Source of the DNA: DATJPD01 sp035506575
GTDB taxonomy: Bacteria; Pseudomonadota; Alphaproteobacteria; CACIAM-22H2
Direction of reading: 5' to 3'
Length of the DNA: 43,945 bases
Assembly: GCA_035506575.1 (NCBI GenBank)
Contig: DATJPD010000173.1
Span: forward strand, 1 to 43,945
Part shown: positions 24,467 through 31,245 of the stretch, piece by piece
Position numbering within the stretch: the stretch's first letter is position 1
How the letters are laid out: each line of letters starts with the position of its first letter
The notes under the pieces: generated by a model
Seen by the model: the letters and a program-made list of their open reading frames with translations, nothing else
Database searches by the model: none
Told to the model about the DNA's origin: nothing
Made by a program: the position numbers and the translations under genes

Positions 24467-24571
24467 GGTTCCACCATACCGAGACACGCCCGCCGGCGCG
24501 AGACGAGCCCGCACAGGATTTTGAGCTGCGGGGGCTTTCCGCCGCAGGCCGACTGGTCTACACCTGTCCCC

Positions 24572-25339
24572 ATGAGCCTCGACATCGACCATCTGATCTG
24601 CCTGCGCGACAATTTCGTGTGGCTGCTGCGCGAGCCCGCCTCCGGTGCGGTCGCCTGCGTGGATCCGTCCGAAGCCGTCCCGGTCAAGGCCAAGCTCGAC
24701 GCGCTCGGCTGGAAGCTTACCCACATCCTCAACACGCACCATCACCCCGACCACACCGGCGGCAACCTCGAGCTCAAACGCGAGACCGGCGCCACCATCG
24801 TCGGTCCTGCCGCCGACCGGGCGCGCATCCCCGGCATCGACGTGGCACTCGCCGAGGGCGAGACTTACGATTTCGGCCAGGAGCGCGCCCAGGTGTTCGA
24901 CATTCCCGGCCACACGCGCGGGCACATCGCGTTCTGGTTCGCCGGCGCCAAGGCGGTGTTTACGGGCGACACGCTGTTCTCGCTCGGCTGCGGCCGCCTG
25001 TTCGAGGGCACGCCGCAGCAGATGTGGACCTCGCTCTCCAAGCTGCGCCGGCTGCCCGGCGACACGCGCGTCTACTGCGGCCACGAATACACGCAGTCGA
25101 ACGCCAAGTTCGCGCTGACCGTCGATCCGGACAATGCAGCACTGAAGGCGCGCGCGGCCGAGATCGACAGGCTGCGCGCCGCGGGCAAGGCGACCTTGCC
25201 GTCGACGATGGAGTCCGAGTGCGCCGCCAACCCGTTCCTGCGCGCGGCCGACCCCGGCCTCGCGCGCGCAGTCGGCCTCTCGCCGGGCGACCCGGTCGCC
25301 GTGTTCGCGGCGGTGCGCACGCGCAAAGACAAGTTCTGA
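24572..25339 (+). CDS. gloB: Hydroxyacylglutathione hydrolase (glyoxalase II)
   Basis: This 255-residue metallo-beta-lactamase-fold enzyme has the dinuclear motif 'THHHPDHTGG', 'GHTRGHIAFW', the bridging Asp in 'FTGDTLFSLGCGR' and the His in 'GHEYTQSNAKF'. The C-terminal 'NPFLR' region contacts glutathione. It hydrolyses S-lactoylglutathione to lactate and glutathione, the last step of methylglyoxal detoxification. A GST gene follows after 25 bases on the same strand, which keeps the glutathione theme. A long open frame from 21704 reaches this gene, but coding starts at the ATG at 24572. Confidence 0.94.
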   Translation: MSLDIDHLICLRDNFVWLLREPASGAVACVDPSEAVPVKAKLDALGWKLTHILNTHHHPDHTGGNLELKRETGATIVGPAADRARIPGIDVALAEGETYDFGQERAQVFDIPGHTRGHIAFWFAGAKAVFTGDTLFSLGCGRLFEGTPQQMWTSLSKLRRLPGDTRVYCGHEYTQSNAKFALTVDPDNAALKARAAEIDRLRAAGKATLPSTMESECAANPFLRAADPGLARAVGLSPGDPVAVFAAVRTRKDKF

Positions 25340-25364
25340 CGCAACCCAATCGGGGGAGGATACG

Positions 25365-25970
25365 GTGAAGCTCTACTTTTCCGCCGCGTCGCCTTATGTC
25401 CGCAAGGTCATGGTAACGGCGATCGAGACCGGCCTCGACAAGAAGATCCAGCAGGTGCCGACCAGCGTGGTGCCGACCAAGCCGAACGCCGACATCGCGC
25501 GCGACAACCCGCTGATGAAGGTGCCGACCCTGGTGACCGACGGCGGCGAAGCGCTCTTCGATTCACGGGTGGTCTGCGAATATCTCGACTCGCTCCACGA
25601 CGGGCGCAAGCTCATCCCGGCCTCGGGCGGCGACCGCTGGCGCGTGCTGCGCATGCAGGCGCTGGGCGATGGCATCCTCGATGCCGGAATCATCAGCCGC
25701 TACGAACTCGCCATCCGGCCGCAGGAGAAGCAGTGGAGCGACTGGCTCGCCGGGCAGGCCAAGAAGATCACGCAAGGCCTCGACTTGGCCGAGACCGAGA
25801 ACCTGGGCGGGCCGCTGAATCTCGGCCAGATCGCGATCGCCTGCGCGATCGGCTGGCTGGAGTTCCGGAAGCCGATTGGCGACATCCGGCCCGGCCGACC
25901 GAAGCTCTTCGCGTGGTACGACGAGTTCGCGAAGCGGCCGTCCATGCAGGCGACCGTGCCGAAGGGATAG
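25365..25970 (+). CDS. Glutathione S-transferase family protein
   Basis: This 201-residue protein has an N-terminal thioredoxin-like GST domain with 'LYFSAASPYVRKVMV' and the cis-Pro segment 'MKVPTLVTDGGEALFDSRVVCEYL' (quoted only to 'KVPTLVTDGG' as motif). A helical C-terminal domain follows ('LNLGQIAIACAIGWLEFR'). The putative catalytic residue is Ser6 or Ser9. It resembles the YibF-like bacterial GSTs. GGGGGAGGA lies 4 bases before the GTG start. It lies just behind gloB, so the two are probably co-transcribed. Confidence 0.88.
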   Translation: MKLYFSAASPYVRKVMVTAIETGLDKKIQQVPTSVVPTKPNADIARDNPLMKVPTLVTDGGEALFDSRVVCEYLDSLHDGRKLIPASGGDRWRVLRMQALGDGILDAGIISRYELAIRPQEKQWSDWLAGQAKKITQGLDLAETENLGGPLNLGQIAIACAIGWLEFRKPIGDIRPGRPKLFAWYDEFAKRPSMQATVPKG

Positions 25971-25977
25971 CGCGCGG

Positions 25978-26358
25978 CTACTCGAACGCGCGCTTCACCG
26001 CCTCGTCGAGATGCGAGAGGCGCCACGGCTTCGGCAGCATCGCACCCTCGGGCGGCGTCGTGCCGCGCCGCGGCAGCTCCTTGAGGAAACCGCTCGTATA
26101 AAGCACGCGCAGACCCGGGCAGGCCTGCCGCGCGCGCTCGGCCAGATCGAAGCCGTCCATGTCGCCGGGCATCACGATGTCGGTGAACAGCAGGTCGACC
26201 TTGGCGCCTTCGAGGATGCGCAAACCCTCGGCTGCGTTCGGCGCGTGCAGGACGTTGTATCCCTGGTCCGCGAGATAGGCGCGGGCGAGGTTCAGGACGT
26301 CCTCATCGTCATCGACCACGAGGATCGTGCGCTGTCCAGGAGACATGCTCATCTCCAT
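25978..26358 (-). CDS. Single-domain response regulator (CheY-like receiver)
   Basis: This 126-residue protein is a bare receiver domain. It has the acidic triad 'VVDDDED', the phospho-acceptor Asp60 in 'LLFTDIVMPGDMDG', Thr/Ser in 'LYTSGF' and Lys in 'LPKPW'. It has no DNA-binding or enzymatic output. It resembles the receiver parts of FixL/hybrid histidine kinase systems in alphaproteobacteria, so it may act as a phosphate sink or partner to a distant kinase. Several in-frame ATGs (26358, 26352, 26346) are possible; GGAG favours 26346, an upstream AGGGA favours 26358. Confidence 0.85.
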   Translation of the reverse strand: MEMSMSPGQRTILVVDDDEDVLNLARAYLADQGYNVLHAPNAAEGLRILEGAKVDLLFTDIVMPGDMDGFDLAERARQACPGLRVLYTSGFLKELPRRGTTPPEGAMLPKPWRLSHLDEAVKRAFE

Positions 26359-26414
26359 CGTCCCTGCCCCCGCCCAAGAATATTTGCACCCGCGCGACAC
26401 CTGCAAGCCCCACG

Positions 26415-26436
26415 CACCTATGGGTTTCTATAGGTG
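26415..26436. other. Perfect inverted repeat CACCTAT/ATAGGTG
   Basis: Seven-base arms (26415-26421 and 26430-26436) enclose GGGTTTCT. It lies between the AhpD-like gene and the response regulator gene, both on the minus strand. There is no T-run, so it may be an operator for the regulator gene or a weak stem in the intergenic RNA. Confidence 0.45.
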
Positions 26437-26481
26437 GAACGTCGCGCATTCGTTGTGGTTTTGTCTTAAATCTGTGGCCGC

Positions 26482-26874
26482 CTATTTGAACGCCTCGTCG
26501 ACCGGCACGCGATAGCCGTCGGCGAGCTTGTTCGTCTCGTTGGCCATGCCGACGATCGCCAGGAGCTCGGCATGCATGGCGGGGGTCATGCCGGCCTTGC
26601 GGGCGCCGGCCGTATGCGAATACGTGCAGTACTCGCAGCCGTTGGTGATGCTCACCGCGAGATAGATCATCTCCTTGGTGACGGGATCGAGGGCGCCCGG
26701 CGCCATCACCTGCCTGATGCTCTCCCAGGTGCGCTTGAGCGTCGGCGGATGCGCGGCCAGCACCTTCCAGAAATTGTTGATCCAATCGACCTTGCGCGTC
26801 GCCATGATGTCGTCATAGACGGCGCGCACCTCCGGACTGGCTTCGGCGTATTCGATCATCGGCACGGTGGGCAT
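26482..26874 (-). CDS. Carboxymuconolactone decarboxylase/AhpD-like protein
   Basis: This 130-residue all-helical protein carries the AhpD motif Cys-xx-Cys-xxx-His in 'NGCEYCTYSHTAGARKAG'. That fits a peroxidase-type or alkylhydroperoxidase-like active site rather than lactone decarboxylation. It starts 13 bases after the phaB stop codon on the same strand and so is probably the last gene of the PHB operon. Its job there is not known; protection against peroxides is a guess. The open frame runs upstream into phaB out of register, but the ATG at 26874 begins the family-like sequence. Confidence 0.83.
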   Translation of the reverse strand: MPTVPMIEYAEASPEVRAVYDDIMATRKVDWINNFWKVLAAHPPTLKRTWESIRQVMAPGALDPVTKEMIYLAVSITNGCEYCTYSHTAGARKAGMTPAMHAELLAIVGMANETNKLADGYRVPVDEAFK

Positions 26875-26887
26875 GGCGGCCGGCGCC

Positions 26888-27613
26888 TCAATACATGTGC
26901 TGGCCGCCGTTGATCGACAAGGTCGAGCCGGTGATGAAGCCCGCATCGTCGGCGACCAGGAACAGCACGCCGCGCGCGATCTCGTCGGCGCGGCCGAGCC
27001 GGCCGACCGGAATGCGCGCCACGATCTTCTTGAGCACCTCCTCCGGCACGGCCCGCACCATGTCGGTGTCGATGTAGCCGGGCGCGATGGCATTCACGGT
27101 GATGCCCTTGGCCGCGCCTTCCTGGGCGAGCGCCTTGGTGAAGCCGTGGATGCCGGACTTCGCCGCGGCGTAGTTCACCTGGCCGTATTGTCCGGCCTGG
27201 CCGTTGATCGAGCCGATATTGACGATGCGGCCGAAGCTGCGCTCGCGCATGCCGTCGATCACGCAGCGGCACATGTTGAAGCACGAGGTCAGATTGGTCT
27301 GGATGACCGCGTTCCATTGCTCGAACGTCATGCGGTGCATGGTGGCGTCGCGCGTGATGCCGGCATTGTTGACCAGGATATCGACCGGACCGATCTCGGC
27401 CGCGATCTTCTTGACGGCCGCCTCGCACTGCTTGAAGTCCGACACGTCGAACTTGTAGGCGGGAATGCCGGTCTCGGCCGTGCATTTCTTCGCCATCTCA
27501 TCGTTGCCGCTGTAATTGGCGGCCACGCGATAGCCCGCCTTCTTGAGTGCGGCCGAGATCGCGAGCCCGATGCCGCGCGTACCGCCCGTGACCACTGCCA
27601 CTCGTCCTGCCAT
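26888..27613 (-). CDS. phaB: Acetoacetyl-CoA reductase
   Basis: This 241-residue short-chain dehydrogenase has the cofactor motif 'TGGTRGIG', the catalytic Ser in 'NIGSINGQAG', and the Tyr/Lys in 'YAAAKSG'. 'INGGQHMY' at the C-terminus is the signature of PhaB. It reduces acetoacetyl-CoA to (R)-3-hydroxybutyryl-CoA, normally with NADPH. It lies between phaA (103 bases upstream) and the AhpD-like gene (13 bases downstream) in the polyhydroxybutyrate operon. Confidence 0.95.
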   Translation of the reverse strand: MAGRVAVVTGGTRGIGLAISAALKKAGYRVAANYSGNDEMAKKCTAETGIPAYKFDVSDFKQCEAAVKKIAAEIGPVDILVNNAGITRDATMHRMTFEQWNAVIQTNLTSCFNMCRCVIDGMRERSFGRIVNIGSINGQAGQYGQVNYAAAKSGIHGFTKALAQEGAAKGITVNAIAPGYIDTDMVRAVPEEVLKKIVARIPVGRLGRADEIARGVLFLVADDAGFITGSTLSINGGQHMY

Positions 27614-27658
27614 GGTTTCCTCCGTGTTCCGCCCGGGTTCGATGCAAGGGGCTTGCCA

Positions 27659-27678
27659 GCGTCCGTCGATCCGGACGC
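27659..27678. other. Hairpin between phaA and phaB
   Basis: GCGTCCG (27659-27665) and CGGACGC (27672-27678) pair around TCGATC. A second small inverted repeat, GCAAG-GGG-CTTGC (27644-27656), lies next to it. Both fall in the 103-base gap between phaA and phaB. They could mark an RNA-processing or attenuation point; neither has a T-run. Confidence 0.4.
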
Positions 27679-27716
27679 CGGGCCTCCCCGCTCCCCGCCG
27701 CTTATCTCGAGCTGTC

Positions 27717-28895
27717 TTACACCCGCTCGACGCACATGGCGATGCCCATGCCGCCGCCGATGCACAATGTCGCCAGCCCCTTCTTCGACTTGCGGCGCCG
27801 CATCTCGTGCAGCAGCGTCGTCAGCACGCGCGCGCCCGAGGCGCCGATCGGATGGCCGAGCGCGATCGCCCCGCCGTTGACGTTCACCTTCGACGGATCC
27901 CAGCCGAGGTCCTTGTTGACCGCGCAGGCCTGCGCGGCGAACGCCTCGTTCGCCTCGACGAGGTCGAGATCGCCGATCTGCCAGCCCGCTTTCTTGAGGG
28001 CCGCGCGCGAGGCCGGGATGGGACCCGACCCCATCACCGCCGGATCGACGCCGGCCGTCGCCCACGACACGATGCGCGCCAACGGCTGCACGCCGCGCTT
28101 CTCGGCCTCGCGTGCGGTCATCAGCACGACCGCCGCAGCCCCGTCGTTGATTCCCGACGCGTTGCCCGCGGTCACGGTGCCGTTCTTGTCGAAGGCCGGG
28201 CGCAGCTTTTTCAGCGTATCGATCGTCGTGCCGTGCTTCGGATACTCGTCCTGGTCCACGACCACGTCGCCCTTGCGGGTCTTCACCGTTACCGGCGCGA
28301 TCTCGTCCTTGAACTTGCCGGCCTTCTGCGCCGCCTCGGCGCGGTTCTGCGAGATGAGCGCAAACTCATCCTGCTGCTCGCGCGTGATCTGCCACTTCAG
28401 CGCCACGTTCTCGGCCGTGTTTCCCATGTGGTAGCCGTTGAAGGCGTCCCACAGCCCGTCCTTGATCATCGTGTCGACGAGTTCGCCGTTGCCCATGCGC
28501 ACGCCGGCCCGCAGGTACGCGCAATGCGGCGCCTGCGTCATGCTCTCCTGGCCGCCCGCGACCACGATCTCGCTGTCGCCGCATTTGATTGCCTGGAAGC
28601 CGAGGGCGACCGAGCGCAGGCCCGAGCCGCACAGCTGGTTGATCCCGTAGGCGGTCCGCTCGACCGGGATGCCGGCCGCGACCGCGGCCTGGCGCGCCGG
28701 GTTCTGCCCCTCTCCGGCGGCGAGGATCTGCCCCATGATGACTTCGGTCACGTCGCCGGGCGCCACGTTCGCGCGCTTCATCGCTTCGACGATCGCGACC
28801 GTCCCCAGCGCATGGGCCGACAACGTGGCGAACGCGCCGTTGAAGCTGCCGACCGGAGTGCGGGCGGCGGAGGCGATGACGATTTCTTCGGACAT
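27717..28895 (-). CDS. phaA: Acetyl-CoA C-acetyltransferase (beta-ketothiolase)
   Basis: This 392-residue thiolase has the nucleophilic Cys89 in 'INQLCGSGLR', the His of 'ALGHPIGASGAR' and the second Cys in 'LCIGGGMG'. 'NEAFAAQ' completes the oxyanion region. It condenses two acetyl-CoA to acetoacetyl-CoA, the first step of PHB synthesis. AAGGAG precedes the ATG; the 12-base palindrome AGGAGCGCTCCT (28896-28907) overlaps this ribosome site. It stands between phaC and phaB. Confidence 0.95.
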   Translation of the reverse strand: MSEEIVIASAARTPVGSFNGAFATLSAHALGTVAIVEAMKRANVAPGDVTEVIMGQILAAGEGQNPARQAAVAAGIPVERTAYGINQLCGSGLRSVALGFQAIKCGDSEIVVAGGQESMTQAPHCAYLRAGVRMGNGELVDTMIKDGLWDAFNGYHMGNTAENVALKWQITREQQDEFALISQNRAEAAQKAGKFKDEIAPVTVKTRKGDVVVDQDEYPKHGTTIDTLKKLRPAFDKNGTVTAGNASGINDGAAAVVLMTAREAEKRGVQPLARIVSWATAGVDPAVMGSGPIPASRAALKKAGWQIGDLDLVEANEAFAAQACAVNKDLGWDPSKVNVNGGAIALGHPIGASGARVLTTLLHEMRRRKSKKGLATLCIGGGMGIAMCVERV

Positions 28896-28962
28896 AGGAG
28901 CGCTCCTTCGTGACGGATGGTTCCTGAAGGCTGACGGGCGTCTGGGCTCCCCCCAAGCCTGT

Positions 28963-30291
28963 TTAACGTGGGGCGACGGCCGAGTCCAGCCAGCCGGCCA
29001 GCGGCTGCCACACCAGGTCGGTCGCCTTGCCGCCCACCATCATCCCAATATGCCCGAGCGGCGGCGACAGTCGCGTGACATTGGGTAACGCGCGGGCGAG
29101 CGCCTCGGCCGACGCCGGCGGCACGATGCGGTCCTGCCCGGGGATCACCACGAAGCTCGGAATGTCGATGCGCGACGGCAGCACCGCGCGGCCCCCGAGC
29201 CGCCACTCGCCGCGCGATGTTTCATTGCTCCCGTACCAGCCGATGAGACATTCGCGAGCAACGCGGGCGGCGAGCGGCACGCCGTCATTGAGCCAGTCCT
29301 CGAGGGCCACGAACTCGAGCGCCTTGGAGCTCTCGGGATCGGCCCCCGCGAAGGCACGGAACTTGCGCGCGCCGAGAAACGGATCGAGTGCAAAGAAGAG
29401 GCCCTGCAGCACGTCGACCGGCATCTCGCCGAGCTGCTCGATCACGGGCATCCAGGGCGTCAGCGCATGCGCGGTCGCGCGCGCGAGATCGGCCCGGTCC
29501 GCATGGAAATCCCACGGCGTGGCGAGCAGGGCGAGTGCGGATATATCGCGCGGCCGTGCCGCCGCGAGGCCGAGCGCCAGGTTGCCGCCCATGCAGTAGC
29601 CGATCACTGCCGGCCGCTGCCCGGTGCGCTCGATCACCCGGTCGAGGGCCGTGCCCAAGCGCCCGAGGATGTACTCGGAGAGGCCGAAGCCGCGCTCGAC
29701 CGGACCCGGCCGCCCCCAGTCGACGAGATAAGGGCGGAAGCCGCGGCCCGCGAGAAAGCGCATGAAGCTGCGCTCGGCCGTGAGGTCGAGGACGTAGGCG
29801 CGGTTGATCAGCGAGGGGATGACGAGCACGGGGCGCTGGCCCGGCTCTTCTGCGCCCGTCCCGTAGTCGCGCAGATGCGTGGTGCCGTCATGCCAGATCG
29901 AGCGCGGCGGCTTGAGGTCGCGGCGGTAGGGATGGCGGCGATAGCGGGTGAGGCCGGTGGCCAGCTCATCGAGCCGGCGGCGGACCTCGCGTCCCACCGC
30001 GGCCGCGAACGCGTCAGGGTCGACGGTCGCGAGATCCCGCCGGAGCGTCTCCGCCCGCTCCTGGACCGCCTTCTGCCACGGCATCTGCGTCAGCCACGTC
30101 CACGCGGCGCCGTTTCCTCGGCCGGGCGGGGCCTCGTTCGGGAAGATCACCGAGCCGGGCTTCAAGAGCGGCAATGCGGCGGCGGAGCTCAGCCACGTCA
30201 TCGCCGCGGTCGTGAGGTGCAGGGGCAGCGGCCGCGGGCCGGGGCGCGGCGCTCGGGTTCGAGGCGGGTGGTCGGGCGGCACTTGCATCAT
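28963..30291 (-). CDS. phaC: Polyhydroxyalkanoate synthase (PhaC), mid-sized form
   Basis: This ~442-residue alpha/beta-hydrolase has the PhaC lipase-like box 'VIGYCMGGNLA' with Cys233 as nucleophile. The catalytic Asp is in 'IPGQDRIVPP' and the His in 'LGHIGMMVGG'. 'FLAGRGFRPYLVDWGRPGP' is another PhaC landmark. It polymerises (R)-3-hydroxyacyl-CoA. At about 440 residues it is shorter than class I PhaC (about 590) and longer than class III (about 360), and it lies directly behind a small PhaE-like gene. The start is uncertain: ATGATG at 30291/30288 keeps the family-like 'GPRPLPLHL' stretch, while ATG at 30201 would shorten it. Either choice overlaps the previous gene in another frame by 188-278 bases. 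Confidence 0.88.
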   Translation of the reverse strand: MMQVPPDHPPRTRAPRPGPRPLPLHLTTAAMTWLSSAAALPLLKPGSVIFPNEAPPGRGNGAAWTWLTQMPWQKAVQERAETLRRDLATVDPDAFAAAVGREVRRRLDELATGLTRYRRHPYRRDLKPPRSIWHDGTTHLRDYGTGAEEPGQRPVLVIPSLINRAYVLDLTAERSFMRFLAGRGFRPYLVDWGRPGPVERGFGLSEYILGRLGTALDRVIERTGQRPAVIGYCMGGNLALGLAAARPRDISALALLATPWDFHADRADLARATAHALTPWMPVIEQLGEMPVDVLQGLFFALDPFLGARKFRAFAGADPESSKALEFVALEDWLNDGVPLAARVARECLIGWYGSNETSRGEWRLGGRAVLPSRIDIPSFVVIPGQDRIVPPASAEALARALPNVTRLSPPLGHIGMMVGGKATDLVWQPLAGWLDSAVAPR

Positions 30292-30490
30292 GTGGCTTCT
30301 GCGGTTTGAGGCCCGCGGCGGCGGCGCTCCACAGCGACATCCAGCCGGCCGGGCCAAGAGCGGCCGACATCTGCAGCATGCGCCCGAGGCTTTCGGTGAA
30401 TTCGGGGTCCGCGGCCAGGGCGCTCACCTGATCCTGCCACAGGTCGAGGTACCGCTTGGCCAGGGTCTCGAGATCGGGTGGCTCGGACAT
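30014..30490 (-). CDS. PhaE-like small helical protein upstream of phaC
   Basis: This 158-residue protein begins 'EPPDLETLAKRYLDLWQDQ' and 'DPEFTESLGRMLQM', helices reminiscent of PhaE, the second subunit of class III PHA synthase. A Pro/Ala-rich linker follows. A coiled-coil segment 'AELRRRIAALEARLGDL' at residues 100-116 then resembles the C-terminal heptads of PhaE/phasin proteins. The last 40 residues are basic and low-complexity. It is the first gene of the operon, divergent from phaR. It reads out of frame into phaC for at least 188 bases. A role as synthase partner or granule protein is inferred; the identity is not certain. Confidence 0.68.
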   Translation of the reverse strand: MSEPPDLETLAKRYLDLWQDQVSALAADPEFTESLGRMLQMSAALGPAGWMSLWSAAAAGLKPQKPHDASAARPPASNPSAAPRPAAAAPAPHDRGDDVAELRRRIAALEARLGDLPERGPARPRKRRRVDVADADAVAEGGPGAGGDAPAGSRDRRP

Positions 30491-30507
30491 CAGAAGGCCG
30501 ACTATAG

Positions 30508-30521
30508 CTGCCGTGGTGCAG
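30508..30521. promoter_or_regulatory. Possible PhaR operator between the PHA operon and phaR
   Basis: CTGC-N6-GCAG (30508-30521) lies in the 90-base gap between the divergent PhaE-like and phaR start codons. PhaR in Rhodobacter is known to bind CTGC-N3/4-GCAG sites. The spacing differs here (6 rather than 3-4), so this is only a candidate. Confidence 0.35.
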
Positions 30522-30580
30522 GCTTGCCAGGGGCGCTTTCGCGGTGCAACATGGCGTAACTGCGCGGAGGCCAATCATTA

Positions 30581-31195
30581 ATGAACGACACGCCCGAGGA
30601 TCGCCCCCCTCCCGTCAAGATCAAGAAATACGCCAACCGGCGGCTCTACAACACCGGCACCAGCAGCTACGTCACCCTCGATCACCTGTGCCAGATGGTG
30701 AAGGACGGGGTGGATTTCGTCGTCCATGACGCCAAGACGGGCGAGGACATCACCCGCTCGGTGCTGACCCAGATCATCGTCGAGGAAGAGGCCAAGAGCG
30801 GGCAGAACATGCTGCCGGTGAGCTTCCTGCGCCAGCTCATCTCGTTCTACGGCAACAGCCTGCAGGCGCTGGTCCCGCGCTATCTCGACTCCTCGATGCA
30901 GGTCTTTGCCCGCAACCAGGAGCAGATGCGAACGTATATGAGCTCGCTCGGCGGGCTGTTCCCGTTCGGCCAGCAGCTGGAGGAGATGGGCAAGCAGAAC
31001 ATGGCGCTCTTCCAGAACGCCATGAAGATGTTCTCGCCCTTCGGCAAGTTCGAGAACGGCGCCAAGCCGGGGGACGCCCCCGTGGTGGGCGGCGGCGGCG
31101 CGCCGACCGACGACGAGCTGCACCGGATGCAGCACGAGCTCGAAGAGATGCAGCGGCGCCTGGGCGAGCTGTCGAAGAAGAAGACCAGCGAGTAG
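30581..31195 (+). CDS. phaR: Polyhydroxyalkanoate synthesis repressor PhaR
   Basis: This 204-residue protein has the PHB/PHA accumulation regulator DNA-binding domain ('IKKYANRRLYNTGTSSYVT') at residues 13-75. Two PHB_acc helical segments follow ('LPVSFLRQLISFYGNSLQ', 'YLDSSMQVFARNQEQM') and a C-terminal coiled coil ('MQHELEEMQRRLGEL'). PhaR represses phasin and PHA genes and itself, and is released by binding PHA granules. It is divergent from the PhaE-like/phaC/phaA/phaB operon, the usual place for it. Confidence 0.95.
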   Translation: MNDTPEDRPPPVKIKKYANRRLYNTGTSSYVTLDHLCQMVKDGVDFVVHDAKTGEDITRSVLTQIIVEEEAKSGQNMLPVSFLRQLISFYGNSLQALVPRYLDSSMQVFARNQEQMRTYMSSLGGLFPFGQQLEEMGKQNMALFQNAMKMFSPFGKFENGAKPGDAPVVGGGGAPTDDELHRMQHELEEMQRRLGELSKKKTSE

Positions 31196-31208
31196 CGCGC
31201 GGGCTTCC

Positions 31209-31238
31209 CGTCATGGCCCGGACGAGCCGGGCATGACG
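31209..31238. repeat. REP-type palindrome CGTCATG(G)CCCGG
   Basis: CGTCATGGCCCGG (31209-31221) and CCGGGCATGACG (31227-31238) pair apart from one extra G, around a short ACGAG loop. It lies between the convergent phaR and GGDEF-EAL genes. The GTCATG...CATGAC ends match those of the elements at 13157 and 15947. An A-run follows on the plus strand, so it is not a canonical forward terminator. Confidence 0.75.
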
Positions 31239-31245
31239 AAAAACT

